Shown here: positions 18,029-26,923 of the stretch, one piece after another | How the letters are laid out: every line of letters begins with the position of its first letter | Numbering within the stretch: the stretch's first letter is position 1 | Origin: Thioalkalivibrio sp. ALE31 | GTDB lineage: Bacteria; Pseudomonadota; Gammaproteobacteria; Ectothiorhodospirales; Ectothiorhodospiraceae | Direction: 5' to 3' | DNA: 64,000 nt | NCBI RefSeq assembly: GCF_000377405.1 | Contig: NZ_KB905020.1 | Span: 620,001-684,000 of the forward strand | Translations under genes and position numbers: made by a program | The notes under the pieces: generated by a model | Databases searched by the model: none | What the model saw: the letters and a program-made list of their open reading frames with translations, nothing else | Told to the model about the DNA's origin: nothing

Positions 18029-18676
18029 ATGAACGCCGCAAAGCGAGAAGCCATCTTCGAGCACCTGAAGGCGGCGAATCCCGAGCCGACCACCGAGCTC
18101 GAGTACGACACCCCCTTCGAACTCCTGATCGCGGTCATTCTGTCGGCCCAGGCCACGGATGTCGGCGTCAACAAGGCCACCCGCCGCCTCTACCCCGTCG
18201 CCAACACCCCCGAGGGCATCCTCGAACTGGGCCTGGACGGGCTGAAGGAACACATCAAGACCATCGGCCTGTACAACGCCAAGGCCGAGAACGTGATCAA
18301 GACCTGCCGCATCCTGGTCGACCAGCACGGCGGCGAGGTTCCACGCGACCGCAAGTCGCTGGAGGCCCTGCCGGGTGTGGGCCGCAAGACCGCCAACGTC
18401 ATCCTCAACACCGCCTTCGGCGTCCCCACCATCGCGGTGGATACCCATATCTTCCGGGTCGCCAACCGTACCGGGCTGGCCAGGGGCAAGACCGTGCTCG
18501 AGGTGGAGAAGCGCCTGATGCGCCTGACCCCGAAGGCCTACTTGCAGGACGCCCATCACTGGCTGATCCTGCACGGCCGCTACGTCTGCAAGGCGCGCAA
18601 GCCGGAGTGCTGGCGCTGCCCGATCGCCGACCTGTGCGAATACAAGGCCAAGACCCCGCCGCCCGCGGGCGCCTGA
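18029..18676 (+). CDS. nth: Endonuclease III (DNA glycosylase/AP lyase)
   Basis: Base-excision repair enzyme removing oxidised pyrimidines and cleaving abasic sites. 215 residues from the ATG at 18029. The helix-hairpin-helix LPGVGRKTANV carries catalytic Lys120, with Asp138 in VDTHIFRV. The [4Fe-4S] cluster is CX6CX2CX5C at Cys187, 194, 197 and 203. All positions coincide with E. coli Nth. Location after rnf is the classic gammaproteobacterial arrangement. Confidence 0.97.
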   Translation: MNAAKREAIFEHLKAANPEPTTELEYDTPFELLIAVILSAQATDVGVNKATRRLYPVANTPEGILELGLDGLKEHIKTIGLYNAKAENVIKTCRILVDQHGGEVPRDRKSLEALPGVGRKTANVILNTAFGVPTIAVDTHIFRVANRTGLARGKTVLEVEKRLMRLTPKAYLQDAHHWLILHGRYVCKARKPECWRCPIADLCEYKAKTPPPAGA

Positions 18677-18702
18677 CACCCCCAACTCCGAGGACAACCC
18701 GC

Positions 18703-19128
18703 ATGTACGGCAACCGCGACCAGATCCGTACCCAGTTCGTCGACGCCTGGCAGAAGGCGCAGGCCGGCGAGCCAGTCACCGACCTGGAGCAGCAACTGGT
18801 GGACGTGATCTCGGAACACCCCGAGTACCACGAATACCTGAAGGACCGCGAGACCGCGCTGACCGGCGAGTTCCCGCCCGAGCTGGGCACCTCCAATCCG
18901 TTCCTGCACATGGCGATGCACCTGAGCCTGCGCGACCAGGCGCGGACCGACCGGCCCGCGGGCATCCGCGAACTGCACCAGGGCCTGTGCGCCCGGTTTG
19001 GCGTGATGGACGCCGAGCACCGCATGATGGAATGCCTCGGCCAGACCCTGTGGGAGGCCCAGCGCAGCAACAGCGCACCGGACGAGAACGCCTACCTCGA
19101 GTGCCTCAAGCGCCTGGCGAGCCGGTAG
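18703..19128 (+). CDS. DUF1841 family protein
   Basis: Conserved proteobacterial protein of unknown function, 141 residues. The family segment is TSNPFLHMAMHLSLRDQARTDRPAGI, with a conserved His-Met-His pattern. All helical by appearance. ATG at 18703 follows GAGG ten bases upstream and lies 26 bases after nth. Its 3' end overlaps the convergent RND gene by 23 bases. Confidence 0.85.
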   Translation: MYGNRDQIRTQFVDAWQKAQAGEPVTDLEQQLVDVISEHPEYHEYLKDRETALTGEFPPELGTSNPFLHMAMHLSLRDQARTDRPAGIRELHQGLCARFGVMDAEHRMMECLGQTLWEAQRSNSAPDENAYLECLKRLASR

Positions 19129-22100
19129 CCGACTGTTCGGCCGGCGCCGGCTGCCGGTCCAGTCCCAGCCGATCCAGCAGCACCAGCATCGCGGGGGTGA
19201 ACAGCAACGTCAGCGGCGTGGCAATGAACAGCCCCCCGGCGATCGCGGTCGCGAGCTGCACCCAGAAGCCGGTCACCGGCGCCCCGACGTAGAAATCCCT
19301 TCCGGCGAAGTCCACGGTCCAGGCCAGCACCATCGGCATCAGGCCGAGGATGGTGGTGATCGCGGTCAGCAGCACCGGCCGCATGCGCTGGGCCGCCGCG
19401 CGCAGGGCCGCCTCCAGGGCATCCAGCCCGCGTCGACGCTGCTCGTTGTAGGTGTCGATCAGCACGATGTTGTTGTTCACCACGATCCCGGCCAGCGCCA
19501 GCACCCCGATCCCGCTCATCACGATGCCGAATGGCTCCCCGCGCAGCAGCAGGGCCAGTAGCACCCCGGCGGAGGAGAACACGATCGCCGACATCACCAG
19601 CAGCGCCTGCGAGAACCGGTTGAACTGGGTAACCATCATCGCGAGCATCAGGAACAGCGACAGCGCAAAGGCCGCGAGCAGGAAGCGCGCCGCCTCGGCC
19701 TGCTCCTCGGCCTGGCCGCGAAACCGCAGCTGCACCTCCGGGTCCAGGTCCATGCCGGCGATGCGCGCCTCCAGCGCGCGCTGGCGCTCGTCCACCAGGT
19801 AGCCACTGGCCGCATCCGCCTCGAGGCTGTAGGCGCGATCGCCGTCGCGGCGCTTGATCAGACCGGTGGCCGGTACCGGCACCAGTTCCGCGAAATGCGC
19901 CAGCGGCACCAGCCCGGTCGCGCCGGGCAGGTTCAGGGTGGCCAGTTGCTGCAGGTGGCGCTGCTCCGCCGGCAGGCGCAGGCGGATATCCACCTCCTCG
20001 TCGCTGTAGTCCGGGCGGTAGCTGCCGAGCTGGATGCCGCGGGTCAGCAGCTGCACCCCCTCGCCCAACAGCGGCACGTCCACGCCGAAGCGCGCCGCCT
20101 GCTCACGATCGAAGCGCACCTCCAGCTCCACCCCGGGCAGTGGCAGGTCGTCGGTCACGTCCTCGAAGCCGCCCAGCTCGTCCATCGCACTGCGGATCTC
20201 GCGGATCACCGGCGCGATGCGGTCAGCCTGGCGGCTGGAGGCCTCGACCACGATCGGCCGGCCCTCGCGCGGCCCGCGTTCCTGGGCGCGAAACTGCAGG
20301 CGGATGCCCGGCAGGTCGGCGGTACGCTCGCGCAGGTCCTCGATGATCGCGGCCGCCGGCGGGCGCTCGCGCCAGGAGATCAGTTCCAGCTGGATCAGGC
20401 CGACCAGGTCTTCCGGGTAGTCGCCCTGCAGCCGCCCGAGCTGGGTACCGATGGTCCGCGCATAGACATGCTGGATCTGCGGCACCCCCTGCAGGCGCCC
20501 CTCCACCTGTCTCACCAGGGCGTCCGCCTCCCACACCGACAGGTCGCCGCGCGCCTGTACCTGCACCTGCACGAAGTCGGGCTCCACCTGCGGGAAGAAC
20601 TCCACCCCGCGCCCCTGCTGGGCATACAGCGCATAGGCGGCGGCGACCAGCGCCAGCGTGCCCGCGAGCGTCCAGCCGGGGCGACGCACCAGCGGCTGCA
20701 GCAGGCGGATGTAGGCGCGGGTCAGGCCCTGCAGTTCGTCATAGCGACCATCCTCGGCCGCGCGCACGTAGCGCGTCTGGGCCGCGTTGATCGGGTGGCT
20801 CTGGCCGATCACCGACCCCAGCGCCGGAATAAATACCAACGCCATCGCCAGCGAGGCGATCAGGGTCACAATCACCGTGGCCGGCAGGTAGACGATGAAC
20901 TCACCGACCATGCCGGGCCACAGCAGCATCGGCGCGAACACCGCCAGCGTGGTCCCGATCGCGGTGGTGATCGGCCAGGACATGCGCTGCGCCGCGGCGC
21001 GGAAGGCCTCCCGCCGCGGCATGCCCTCGGCCACATAGCGGTCAGCCAGCTCCACCACCACGACCGCGCCATCCACCAGCATGCCGACCACCAGAATCAG
21101 CCCGAACAGCACCACCACATTGAGCGTGAAGCCCATCAGATAGATCGCCAGGATGCCGCCGAGGAAGGCCCCGGGGATGGCCACCCCCACCAGCAGGGCC
21201 GCGCGCGCGCCCATCATTGCCAGAATCACCAGCGCCACGATCAGCACCGCAGCGATCACGCTGTTCTCGAGATCGCCCAGCAGGTCGTCGACATCGCGCG
21301 CCATGTCCTGCAGGTAGGTGACCTCGACCGTCTCCGGCCAGTCGGCCCGCGCCACCTCGATGGTCGCGCGCGCGGCCGCCACCACCTCCAGGATGTTGGC
21401 CTCCGAGGCCTTGCGGATCTCCAGCGACACCGAGGGCTGGCCGTCGATGCGGGTGAAGCCTTCCGGGTCCAGATAGCTCTGGCGGACCTCGGCGACATCG
21501 CGCACTCGCACCACCGCGTCGCCCTCCACCCGGATCGCGGTATCCAGCACGTCGTCGACGTCATCGATGGTGCCCGGCACCCGCAACGGGATGCGCCCGG
21601 CGCCGGTATCCAGCGCCCCGGCCGCAACCAGACGGTTGTTGCGTTCGATCGCCCGGGTCAGCTCGTCGAACGACAGCTCGAAGGTCTCCAGCACCAACGG
21701 ATCGACCAGCACCTCCATCTGCTCCTCGCGATCGCCGCCGACATCCGCCTCCAGCACCCCGGGGATCGCCTCCACGCGGTCGCGCAGGTCGCGCGCCAGA
21801 CGCACCAGCGTGCGCTCGTCCAGCGGCCCGGACAGGTTCAGCGTGAGCACCGGGAACAGCGACAGGTCGACCTCGGAGACGCTCGGGTCCTCGGCCCCGG
21901 CGGGCAGTTCCGGGCGCACCTGGTCGACCTCCTCGCGCAGGTCCGACAGGGCCCGGCGGTTGTCCCAGCCGGGCTCGAAGTCCAGCCGCACCAGGGCAAA
22001 GCCCTCGCCGGCCCAGGACTGCATCTCGTCCACCCCGGGCAGGGTCTGCAATTCGCGCTCCAGCGGGCGCAGCATCAGGCGCTCGGCATCCTCCGGACTG

Positions 22101-22264
22101 ACCCCCGGATAGGGCACGGACACGAAGAAGATGGGGATGTCGATCTCGGGGGCCGCCTCCTTGGGCACCACCTGGTAGGCGGTCGCGCCCAGCACCAGGA
22201 TCAGTAGCAGGAACAGCAGCACCGTCCGGGCGTGCTCCACCGCCCAGGCGATCAGGGCTTTCAC
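19106..22264 (-). CDS. RND efflux inner-membrane transporter
   Basis: Proton-driven AcrB/MdtB-like (HAE1/HME) pump subunit, 1052 residues, with twelve predicted membrane helices in two repeats and two large periplasmic loops. The first helix is followed by EAAPEIDIPIFFVSVPYPG, a family hallmark; VVVGMLVDGAVVVVE in helix 4 holds the acidic proton-relay residues. Substrate cannot be told from sequence. It follows its membrane-fusion partner with a four-base overlap. No outer-membrane channel gene is nearby, so a TolC-like protein elsewhere is presumably used. Confidence 0.93.
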   Translation of the reverse strand: MKALIAWAVEHARTVLLFLLLILVLGATAYQVVPKEAAPEIDIPIFFVSVPYPGVSPEDAERLMLRPLERELQTLPGVDEMQSWAGEGFALVRLDFEPGWDNRRALSDLREEVDQVRPELPAGAEDPSVSEVDLSLFPVLTLNLSGPLDERTLVRLARDLRDRVEAIPGVLEADVGGDREEQMEVLVDPLVLETFELSFDELTRAIERNNRLVAAGALDTGAGRIPLRVPGTIDDVDDVLDTAIRVEGDAVVRVRDVAEVRQSYLDPEGFTRIDGQPSVSLEIRKASEANILEVVAAARATIEVARADWPETVEVTYLQDMARDVDDLLGDLENSVIAAVLIVALVILAMMGARAALLVGVAIPGAFLGGILAIYLMGFTLNVVVLFGLILVVGMLVDGAVVVVELADRYVAEGMPRREAFRAAAQRMSWPITTAIGTTLAVFAPMLLWPGMVGEFIVYLPATVIVTLIASLAMALVFIPALGSVIGQSHPINAAQTRYVRAAEDGRYDELQGLTRAYIRLLQPLVRRPGWTLAGTLALVAAAYALYAQQGRGVEFFPQVEPDFVQVQVQARGDLSVWEADALVRQVEGRLQGVPQIQHVYARTIGTQLGRLQGDYPEDLVGLIQLELISWRERPPAAAIIEDLRERTADLPGIRLQFRAQERGPREGRPIVVEASSRQADRIAPVIREIRSAMDELGGFEDVTDDLPLPGVELEVRFDREQAARFGVDVPLLGEGVQLLTRGIQLGSYRPDYSDEEVDIRLRLPAEQRHLQQLATLNLPGATGLVPLAHFAELVPVPATGLIKRRDGDRAYSLEADAASGYLVDERQRALEARIAGMDLDPEVQLRFRGQAEEQAEAARFLLAAFALSLFLMLAMMVTQFNRFSQALLVMSAIVFSSAGVLLALLLRGEPFGIVMSGIGVLALAGIVVNNNIVLIDTYNEQRRRGLDALEAALRAAAQRMRPVLLTAITTILGLMPMVLAWTVDFAGRDFYVGAPVTGFWVQLATAIAGGLFIATPLTLLFTPAMLVLLDRLGLDRQPAPAEQSATGSPGA

Positions 22265-23388
22265 CGCAGGGCCTCGCCCACCGGTTCCGGCCCGGCCGCG
22301 CCCGTCGATGCCTCCATGGGCCGGGGCTGCACGGTCTCGCCCGGGGTCACGAAGCCGTGGCCGATGGTGATCACCCGCGCGCGCTCCGGCAGCCCGGTAA
22401 CCCAGACGCCGTCGGTGGCGGCACGGATCACCTCGACCGCGTGGAAGACCACCCGGTCGTCGTCATCCACCGTCTTCACCCCGACCCGGCCGCTGTCGTC
22501 CAGCCCCATCCAGGCCGGCGACAGCTTGTGCGCCGCGACCGTCTCGGTCGGGATCTCGACCCCGGCGCTGATCCCGGAGGGCAGCGCCTCGTCGGCATTC
22601 GGGACCTCCACCTCCACGCGGAAGGTCTGGGTGCCGGACTCGGCGACCCGCGAGACGAACCGCACCTCGCCCTCGGCGCGACGCCCGTCGAGGAAGCGAA
22701 TACGCGCCGCCTGGCCCGACTCCACCCGCCCGATCTGGTGCTGCGGCACATGCACCACCGCCAGCAGCGGGTCGTTGTCCACGATCTCCGCTACCGGGTC
22801 TCCACGGGCCACGAAGTCGCCCCGTTCCGCCAGACGCTGATTCACCACCCCGGCCACCGGCGCGATGATGCGCGTGTTGCGGATATCCAGCTCGATTGCC
22901 TCCAGCTCCGCGCGGGCGGCCTCGCGCTCGGCCTCGCGGGCCTCCAGCTGGGTGCGCGACACATGGCCCTGATCGTGCAGCCGCTGGGCGGCCTCGAATT
23001 CGCTCTCGGCGCCGCGCAGCCGGGCAATGGCCTGGCGCCGGCGCGCCTCGCGGTCATCCATGCGCAGCCGCGCCAGCGGCGCGTCGGCCGCCACGCGTGC
23101 CCCGCGGGCCACCTCCCACTCGGCCACCTGGCCGGCGGTCTCGGCGCGCACCAGCACGCGCAGATCCGGCTCCACCCGCCCCTGCAGCACCAGCAGGCGC
23201 TCCACCGGCTCCGCCTCCAGCGCGGTCACGGCCACGGCCATCGGCTGCGGCTCGGCCGCCCGCGGCGCCTCGTCGGCCTCGCGCCCGAACATCCCCGAGG
23301 CGATCCAGAGGATCACCAGCAGCAGGATGCCCAGCGCGATCAGCACGCGCGCCTGCCCGCGCAGGCGCTGCCACCAGGAATCAGCCAT
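22261..23388 (-). CDS. RND efflux membrane-fusion (periplasmic adaptor) protein
   Basis: HlyD/AcrA-type adaptor linking the pump to an outer-membrane channel. 375 residues: an N-terminal membrane anchor (about 14-33), lipoyl half-motifs around VLVRAETAGQVAEW and APVAGVVNQRLAERGD, an Arg/Glu/Ala-rich coiled-coil hairpin (about 95-155), and a beta-barrel domain. No lipobox, so a transmembrane anchor. ATG at 23388 follows GGAGG. Confidence 0.9.
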   Translation of the reverse strand: MADSWWQRLRGQARVLIALGILLLVILWIASGMFGREADEAPRAAEPQPMAVAVTALEAEPVERLLVLQGRVEPDLRVLVRAETAGQVAEWEVARGARVAADAPLARLRMDDREARRRQAIARLRGAESEFEAAQRLHDQGHVSRTQLEAREAEREAARAELEAIELDIRNTRIIAPVAGVVNQRLAERGDFVARGDPVAEIVDNDPLLAVVHVPQHQIGRVESGQAARIRFLDGRRAEGEVRFVSRVAESGTQTFRVEVEVPNADEALPSGISAGVEIPTETVAAHKLSPAWMGLDDSGRVGVKTVDDDDRVVFHAVEVIRAATDGVWVTGLPERARVITIGHGFVTPGETVQPRPMEASTGAAGPEPVGEALR

Positions 23389-23418
23389 CGCCGCGCCTCC
23401 GCTGGGTACCGGTGGTAC

Positions 23419-23877
23419 TCATTTCGCCCCGCCGAACAGACGCTGCCACCAGCGCCGGCGGCTCCCGGTCGGCGGCATCGCCGCCTCCAGGTCCACCGGC
23501 GGCACGCGCGACAGCACCCAGCCCGGCAGCACCCGCAGCCCCGAGGAGCCGCAGCTGGAGCCGAGGTTGTTGGGGTCGAAGATCTTCACGAATTCCGGCG
23601 CCTCGCGGTCATCGACGTAGACGATCCCGCAGTAGTCCTCGTCGTGATCCTGCCGCAACAGGGTGTCGACCTCGTCGATGAAACGCCGGAAATCCTCTGC
23701 GGAGACCGGTTCCACGGGCACGGTATCCCCTACCGCGTAGACGTACCAGCCGCCATCGGCGCGGTCGCGCAGCAGCGTCCACAGCCGCTCCAGCTGCTCC
23801 CAGTACAGGATGCCGGTGGAACCGGCCTCGAAACGTTGCAGGAAGTCGGGCACGGGCCCTTGGGACGCTGGATTCAT
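23419..23877 (-). CDS. Unrecognised 152-residue protein upstream of RND genes
   Basis: I do not recognise a family. Soluble and acidic, rich in aromatic residues (GILYWEQLERLWTLL, GGWYVYAVGD), with a cysteine pair in LGSSCGSSG and a basic Trp-containing C-terminal tail (RRRWWQRLFGG) that might contact the membrane. It precedes the adaptor gene by 30 bases on the same strand and is probably co-transcribed, so it may be an accessory or regulatory factor; that is inference. Confidence 0.7.
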   Translation of the reverse strand: MNPASQGPVPDFLQRFEAGSTGILYWEQLERLWTLLRDRADGGWYVYAVGDTVPVEPVSAEDFRRFIDEVDTLLRQDHDEDYCGIVYVDDREAPEFVKIFDPNNLGSSCGSSGLRVLPGWVLSRVPPVDLEAAMPPTGSRRRWWQRLFGGAK

Positions 23878-23911
23878 ACGGAGATCCGTTTATCCGGAAA
23901 AGACCCTTATC

Positions 23912-24229
23912 CTAGGGAAACACTGATCAATGTACACACTCGCGTTGGCACCCCAGGTTCTTCGAGACCAGGCGCGTCGTGCGGCGGGTAGTGGTTCTAC
24001 CCGCCCGTTTTCGATGGATTCGGGGCGCAACGCAGGATCGGGGAACCTGGGGTGCCAACCCCACAACCTATTGAACGAAGGGGCTCGGCCGCCCGTTGTT
24101 GACAAAAACGGGCGCGGGAACGGCGTTGCGGCTCCCTTGTGCAGAATGACTGCACGGCAGTCACCGCGCCTTGTTCGCACGCAAAAGCGACTCGAGCGCG
24201 AGCGTGCACATTAATCAGTGTTTCCCTCG
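23912..24229. repeat. Long-hairpin repeat element, copy 2
   Basis: About 318 bases, same organisation as the element at 11741-12014. Outer inverted ends are 23912-23944 and 24197-24229 (nearly perfect; CTAG left, CTCG right). The inner inverted pair is 23944-23963 against 24040-24059. Relative to copy 1 it carries two short insertions in loop regions (near 24003 and 24062-24110). The shared, strongly conserved part is the segment around 24120-24195. Fills most of the 462-base gap between the 152-residue gene and the SRPBCC gene. Confidence 0.83.
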
Positions 24230-24258
24230 GGAAACAGCGGTGAATGTACACGCTCGTG
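24226..24258 (+). repeat. Solo left end of the hairpin element
   Basis: A third copy of the outer end, in the same orientation as the left end of copy 2, abuts copy 2 and shares its CTCG. It matches the left end of copy 2 at roughly four of five positions. No matching right end follows before the SRPBCC gene, so this is a remnant or a target site. Confidence 0.6.
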
Positions 24259-24339
24259 TAGTTCCCGCATGGCTTGCAGGGAACCCCCGACCGGGGCCAG
24301 GCTCTTAAACGGAAAGCCTTTAGCCAAGAAGACTGCGCC

Positions 24340-24771
24340 ATGCGAACCATCTCCCACGCCACTTCCCTGCGCGCCGAGCCGGAACGGGTCTTCGAGTTGC
24401 TGAGTCACGTGCCCAACTTTGTCGACCTGTGCGACCACGTCGAGCATATCGAGTGCCTGGGTGACGACTGCTATCGCTGGACCATTCGGGCCGCCGGGAT
24501 GCGCATGGATTTCGATGTCGAGGTCTGCACCGCGATCGCGCCGGAGCACTTTGCCTGGCGCTCCATCCGCGGGGTGCAGAACCGGGGCAGCTACCGCCTG
24601 AGCCCCGAGGGCGAGGACCGCACGCGCGTGGAGTTCGAACTGGAGTACAAGCTGAACCCGCTGCTCGACGCGGCCGTGCGGCGCGCGGCCCAGTCGCTGG
24701 TCGACCGGGTGTCGGGCCAGCTGATGGAACGGGCCCAGCAGCGGCTGGACGCCGAGGCGGCCCGTTCCTGA
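24340..24771 (+). CDS. SRPBCC (START/Coq10-like) lipid-binding-fold protein
   Basis: 143 residues with the helix-grip SRPBCC fold: an N-terminal strand and SLRAEPERVFELLSHVPNFVDLCDHV, then alternating strands ending in TRVEFELEYKLNPLLD and a long C-terminal helix. The family includes Coq10/RatA proteins and polyketide-cyclase-like domains that hold a hydrophobic ligand. No catalytic residues are evident. ATG at 24340 has a weak ribosome site. Monocistronic; convergent with the YihY gene. Confidence 0.75.
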   Translation: MRTISHATSLRAEPERVFELLSHVPNFVDLCDHVEHIECLGDDCYRWTIRAAGMRMDFDVEVCTAIAPEHFAWRSIRGVQNRGSYRLSPEGEDRTRVEFELEYKLNPLLDAAVRRAAQSLVDRVSGQLMERAQQRLDAEAARS

Positions 24772-24801
24772 CCCCAAACCTGGCCCCAGCGTGGCCGGGT
24801 G

Positions 24802-26166
24802 TCAGGCGGTCTCCGCCGCGGCGCTGGCATCGGGGCGCGCCAGCAGGTCGCGCAGGGTGCGCCCGTTCAGGCGCTCCTCGCGCGCCTGATCCACCTCTTT
24901 CAGCGTCGTCTCCACACTCAGGCTGCCGCGCAGACGACGAATGGCGTGATCATCGCTGTCCTCGCGCAGCGCATCCAGGATTTCGTCCACGCGGATCGCG
25001 TCCAGGTCGCGGGCCGGTACCAGATGCTGGCCCTCGCTTCCCGCCTTCAACAGCAGACCGGCTTCTTCCAGCCGGCGCGCCGCATCACCCAGGGCATTGC
25101 CCGGCACCGCCAGGGTCGCCGCCACCTCGTCCAGGGTCGGTGCCGGGCGCCCGTCGTGGAAGCGCTGGCCAACCTGCTGCATCAGGTGCAGCCCCATGCG
25201 TTCGCGTGCCGCCCCGGACAGGCGCAGGCGGATGCCGCGCACGTTCATGTACTCCGGGTGCTGGACGAAGAAGGCGACATTGGCCCCGATCAGCAGGATC
25301 AGCCAGGCGAGGTAGATCCAGATCAGCAGCATGATCATGATGGCGAAGCTGGAATAGATCGCCGCATAGCGCGTTGAACCCGCCACCATGTTGGCGAATA
25401 CCCAGCCCACGCTCTGCCACAGGAAACCGGCCACCACCGCGCCGATCAGCGCCGGGAGGATCTTGACCCGGGTGTTCGGCACGAACACGTAGATGAACGC
25501 GAACGCGGAGATGATCAGGATGTACGGCACCAGCCGCGAGATCTCGGTAATCAGCATGCCGAAGGGTTCGACCCCGGCAATCGCCTGCATCGCGGCCGAT
25601 GACATCACCGTGGCGGTCAGCCCCAGCGCCGAGACCACCAGCACCGGACCAATCAGGATCACCGACAGGTAGTTGGAAAAGCGCTGGGCCAGGCTGCGGC
25701 TGTTCTCTACCCGCCAGATGGTGTTGAAGGCCAGCTCGATCTTCTGCACCAGTGCGATCACGGTGTACACGAGGAACAGCAGGCCCACGAAGCCGAGCAC
25801 GCCCACGCGCATATTGTCGACAAAGTCGAGCACGTTGTGGGCGATCTCCACCCCCTGCTCGCCCAGCGGCTCGAGCACGCCCAGCAGGAACGGCTCCACC
25901 GCATTGTGGGCACCAAAGGCCTTGAGCACCGAGAACGACAGCGCCAGCAGCGGCACCATCGACAGCAGCGTGGTGTAGACCAGACTCATCGCCCGCAGCG
26001 TCAGCTGGCCCTCGGATACCTCGCGGACCAGGCCGAACAGGCCCCGCACGACACCCAGCGGGACCGCCTTCCACCAGGGCAGCGCCGACAGGTCTGTGTC
26101 CTGGACCAGCTCGATCAGCTGGCGCCGGCGGGCATCCAGGCGTTCGGCCCAGGCTACGCCCGCCAC
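24802..26166 (-). CDS. YihY/BrkB family inner-membrane protein
   Basis: 454 residues. The family core (about 45-310) contains six membrane helices, with SLVYTTLLSMVPLLAL in the first and NTIWRVENSRSL in a loop, both typical of YihY. The C-terminal ~140 residues are a soluble extension with a winged-helix look (ALGDAARRLEEAGLLL), seen in the longer members. Often mis-annotated as ribonuclease BN; the real function is unknown, perhaps transport. Confidence 0.88.
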   Translation of the reverse strand: MAGVAWAERLDARRRQLIELVQDTDLSALPWWKAVPLGVVRGLFGLVREVSEGQLTLRAMSLVYTTLLSMVPLLALSFSVLKAFGAHNAVEPFLLGVLEPLGEQGVEIAHNVLDFVDNMRVGVLGFVGLLFLVYTVIALVQKIELAFNTIWRVENSRSLAQRFSNYLSVILIGPVLVVSALGLTATVMSSAAMQAIAGVEPFGMLITEISRLVPYILIISAFAFIYVFVPNTRVKILPALIGAVVAGFLWQSVGWVFANMVAGSTRYAAIYSSFAIMIMLLIWIYLAWLILLIGANVAFFVQHPEYMNVRGIRLRLSGAARERMGLHLMQQVGQRFHDGRPAPTLDEVAATLAVPGNALGDAARRLEEAGLLLKAGSEGQHLVPARDLDAIRVDEILDALREDSDDHAIRRLRGSLSVETTLKEVDQAREERLNGRTLRDLLARPDASAAAETA

Positions 26167-26204
26167 GCATCACTCCCCTGGGTATGTGGCCCCGTCACCA
26201 GGCC

Positions 26205-26834
26205 CTACTTCTGCCGCCACTGGCCGTTACGGTCCTGGTACCAGTAGCCCGCCGGGGCCTCTTCCACCCAGACACGGGCAAAGGTCTCGCGGATCTGGCG
26301 TTCCCAGTCCGGGCGATCATTGGCGCGCGCGATCTCGCGGTAGAGCGAATCGCGGTCGGAGTTCTCCTCGCTGACCAGGCGCTGTACGGTGCTGCGGTCC
26401 CGCAGCGGCACCTCGGAGAGGTCGCGGATCACCACGTCGCCGTTGTTGCCGAACCCGATCGCCCCGCTGCGGAAATGCGGCGCCAGCTGCGGCGCCCGCT
26501 CGCGCATCGAGGCCCGGATGCGATTGATCGCCGGGGTCTCGATCTGCAGGTCCGGGCTCTGCGCCGCGGCCGGGCTGACCAGACGCTCCAGCACCCAGGC
26601 CAGCACCGGCGTGCTGCCCGTCGCGGCCCCGGCATGACGCGGCTGGGCCGGAAGCTGCGCGCCGGACTCGGACTGCGGCGCGGCCTCGCTGTCCGGCACC
26701 TGCAGCGCGTCGCGCACGATGGCGCGCGCCGCCTCCTCCGCCGCGGCGGTGGGGAAGTAGATATTGATGGTCACGCAGCCGGCCAGCAGGGCAAACACCA
26801 GCGCCAGTCCCGGAACACTCCACAAAGCCTTCAT
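26205..26834 (-). CDS. ydbL: YdbL-like lipoprotein (DUF1318)
   Basis: 209 residues from the ATG at 26834, which has AAGGG nine bases upstream. A signal peptide ends in the ideal lipobox LLAGC; mature protein starts CVTINIYFPTAAAEEAA, the DUF1318 N-terminus. The C-terminal part ends GYWYQDRNGQWRQK, matching the end of E. coli YdbL. A long low-complexity linker (about 45-85) lies between. It follows the YdbH-like gene with 89 bases between, consistent with the YdbH-YnbE-YdbL envelope lipid-transport group. No separate ynbE fits. Confidence 0.8.
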   Translation of the reverse strand: MKALWSVPGLALVFALLAGCVTINIYFPTAAAEEAARAIVRDALQVPDSEAAPQSESGAQLPAQPRHAGAATGSTPVLAWVLERLVSPAAAQSPDLQIETPAINRIRASMRERAPQLAPHFRSGAIGFGNNGDVVIRDLSEVPLRDRSTVQRLVSEENSDRDSLYREIARANDRPDWERQIRETFARVWVEEAPAGYWYQDRNGQWRQK

Positions 26835-26923
26835 GCCTGTCATCCCTTGTTCGAGCGGGTCCGTCCCGCATGTGCCCAATCTACACCATCATCCTGAATG
26901 GCAACCAAACGCTGAATGCGTGG

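Noticed and set aside
19895-22207. 770-codon open frame on the plus strand
   Set aside because: Antisense shadow of the RND transporter gene.
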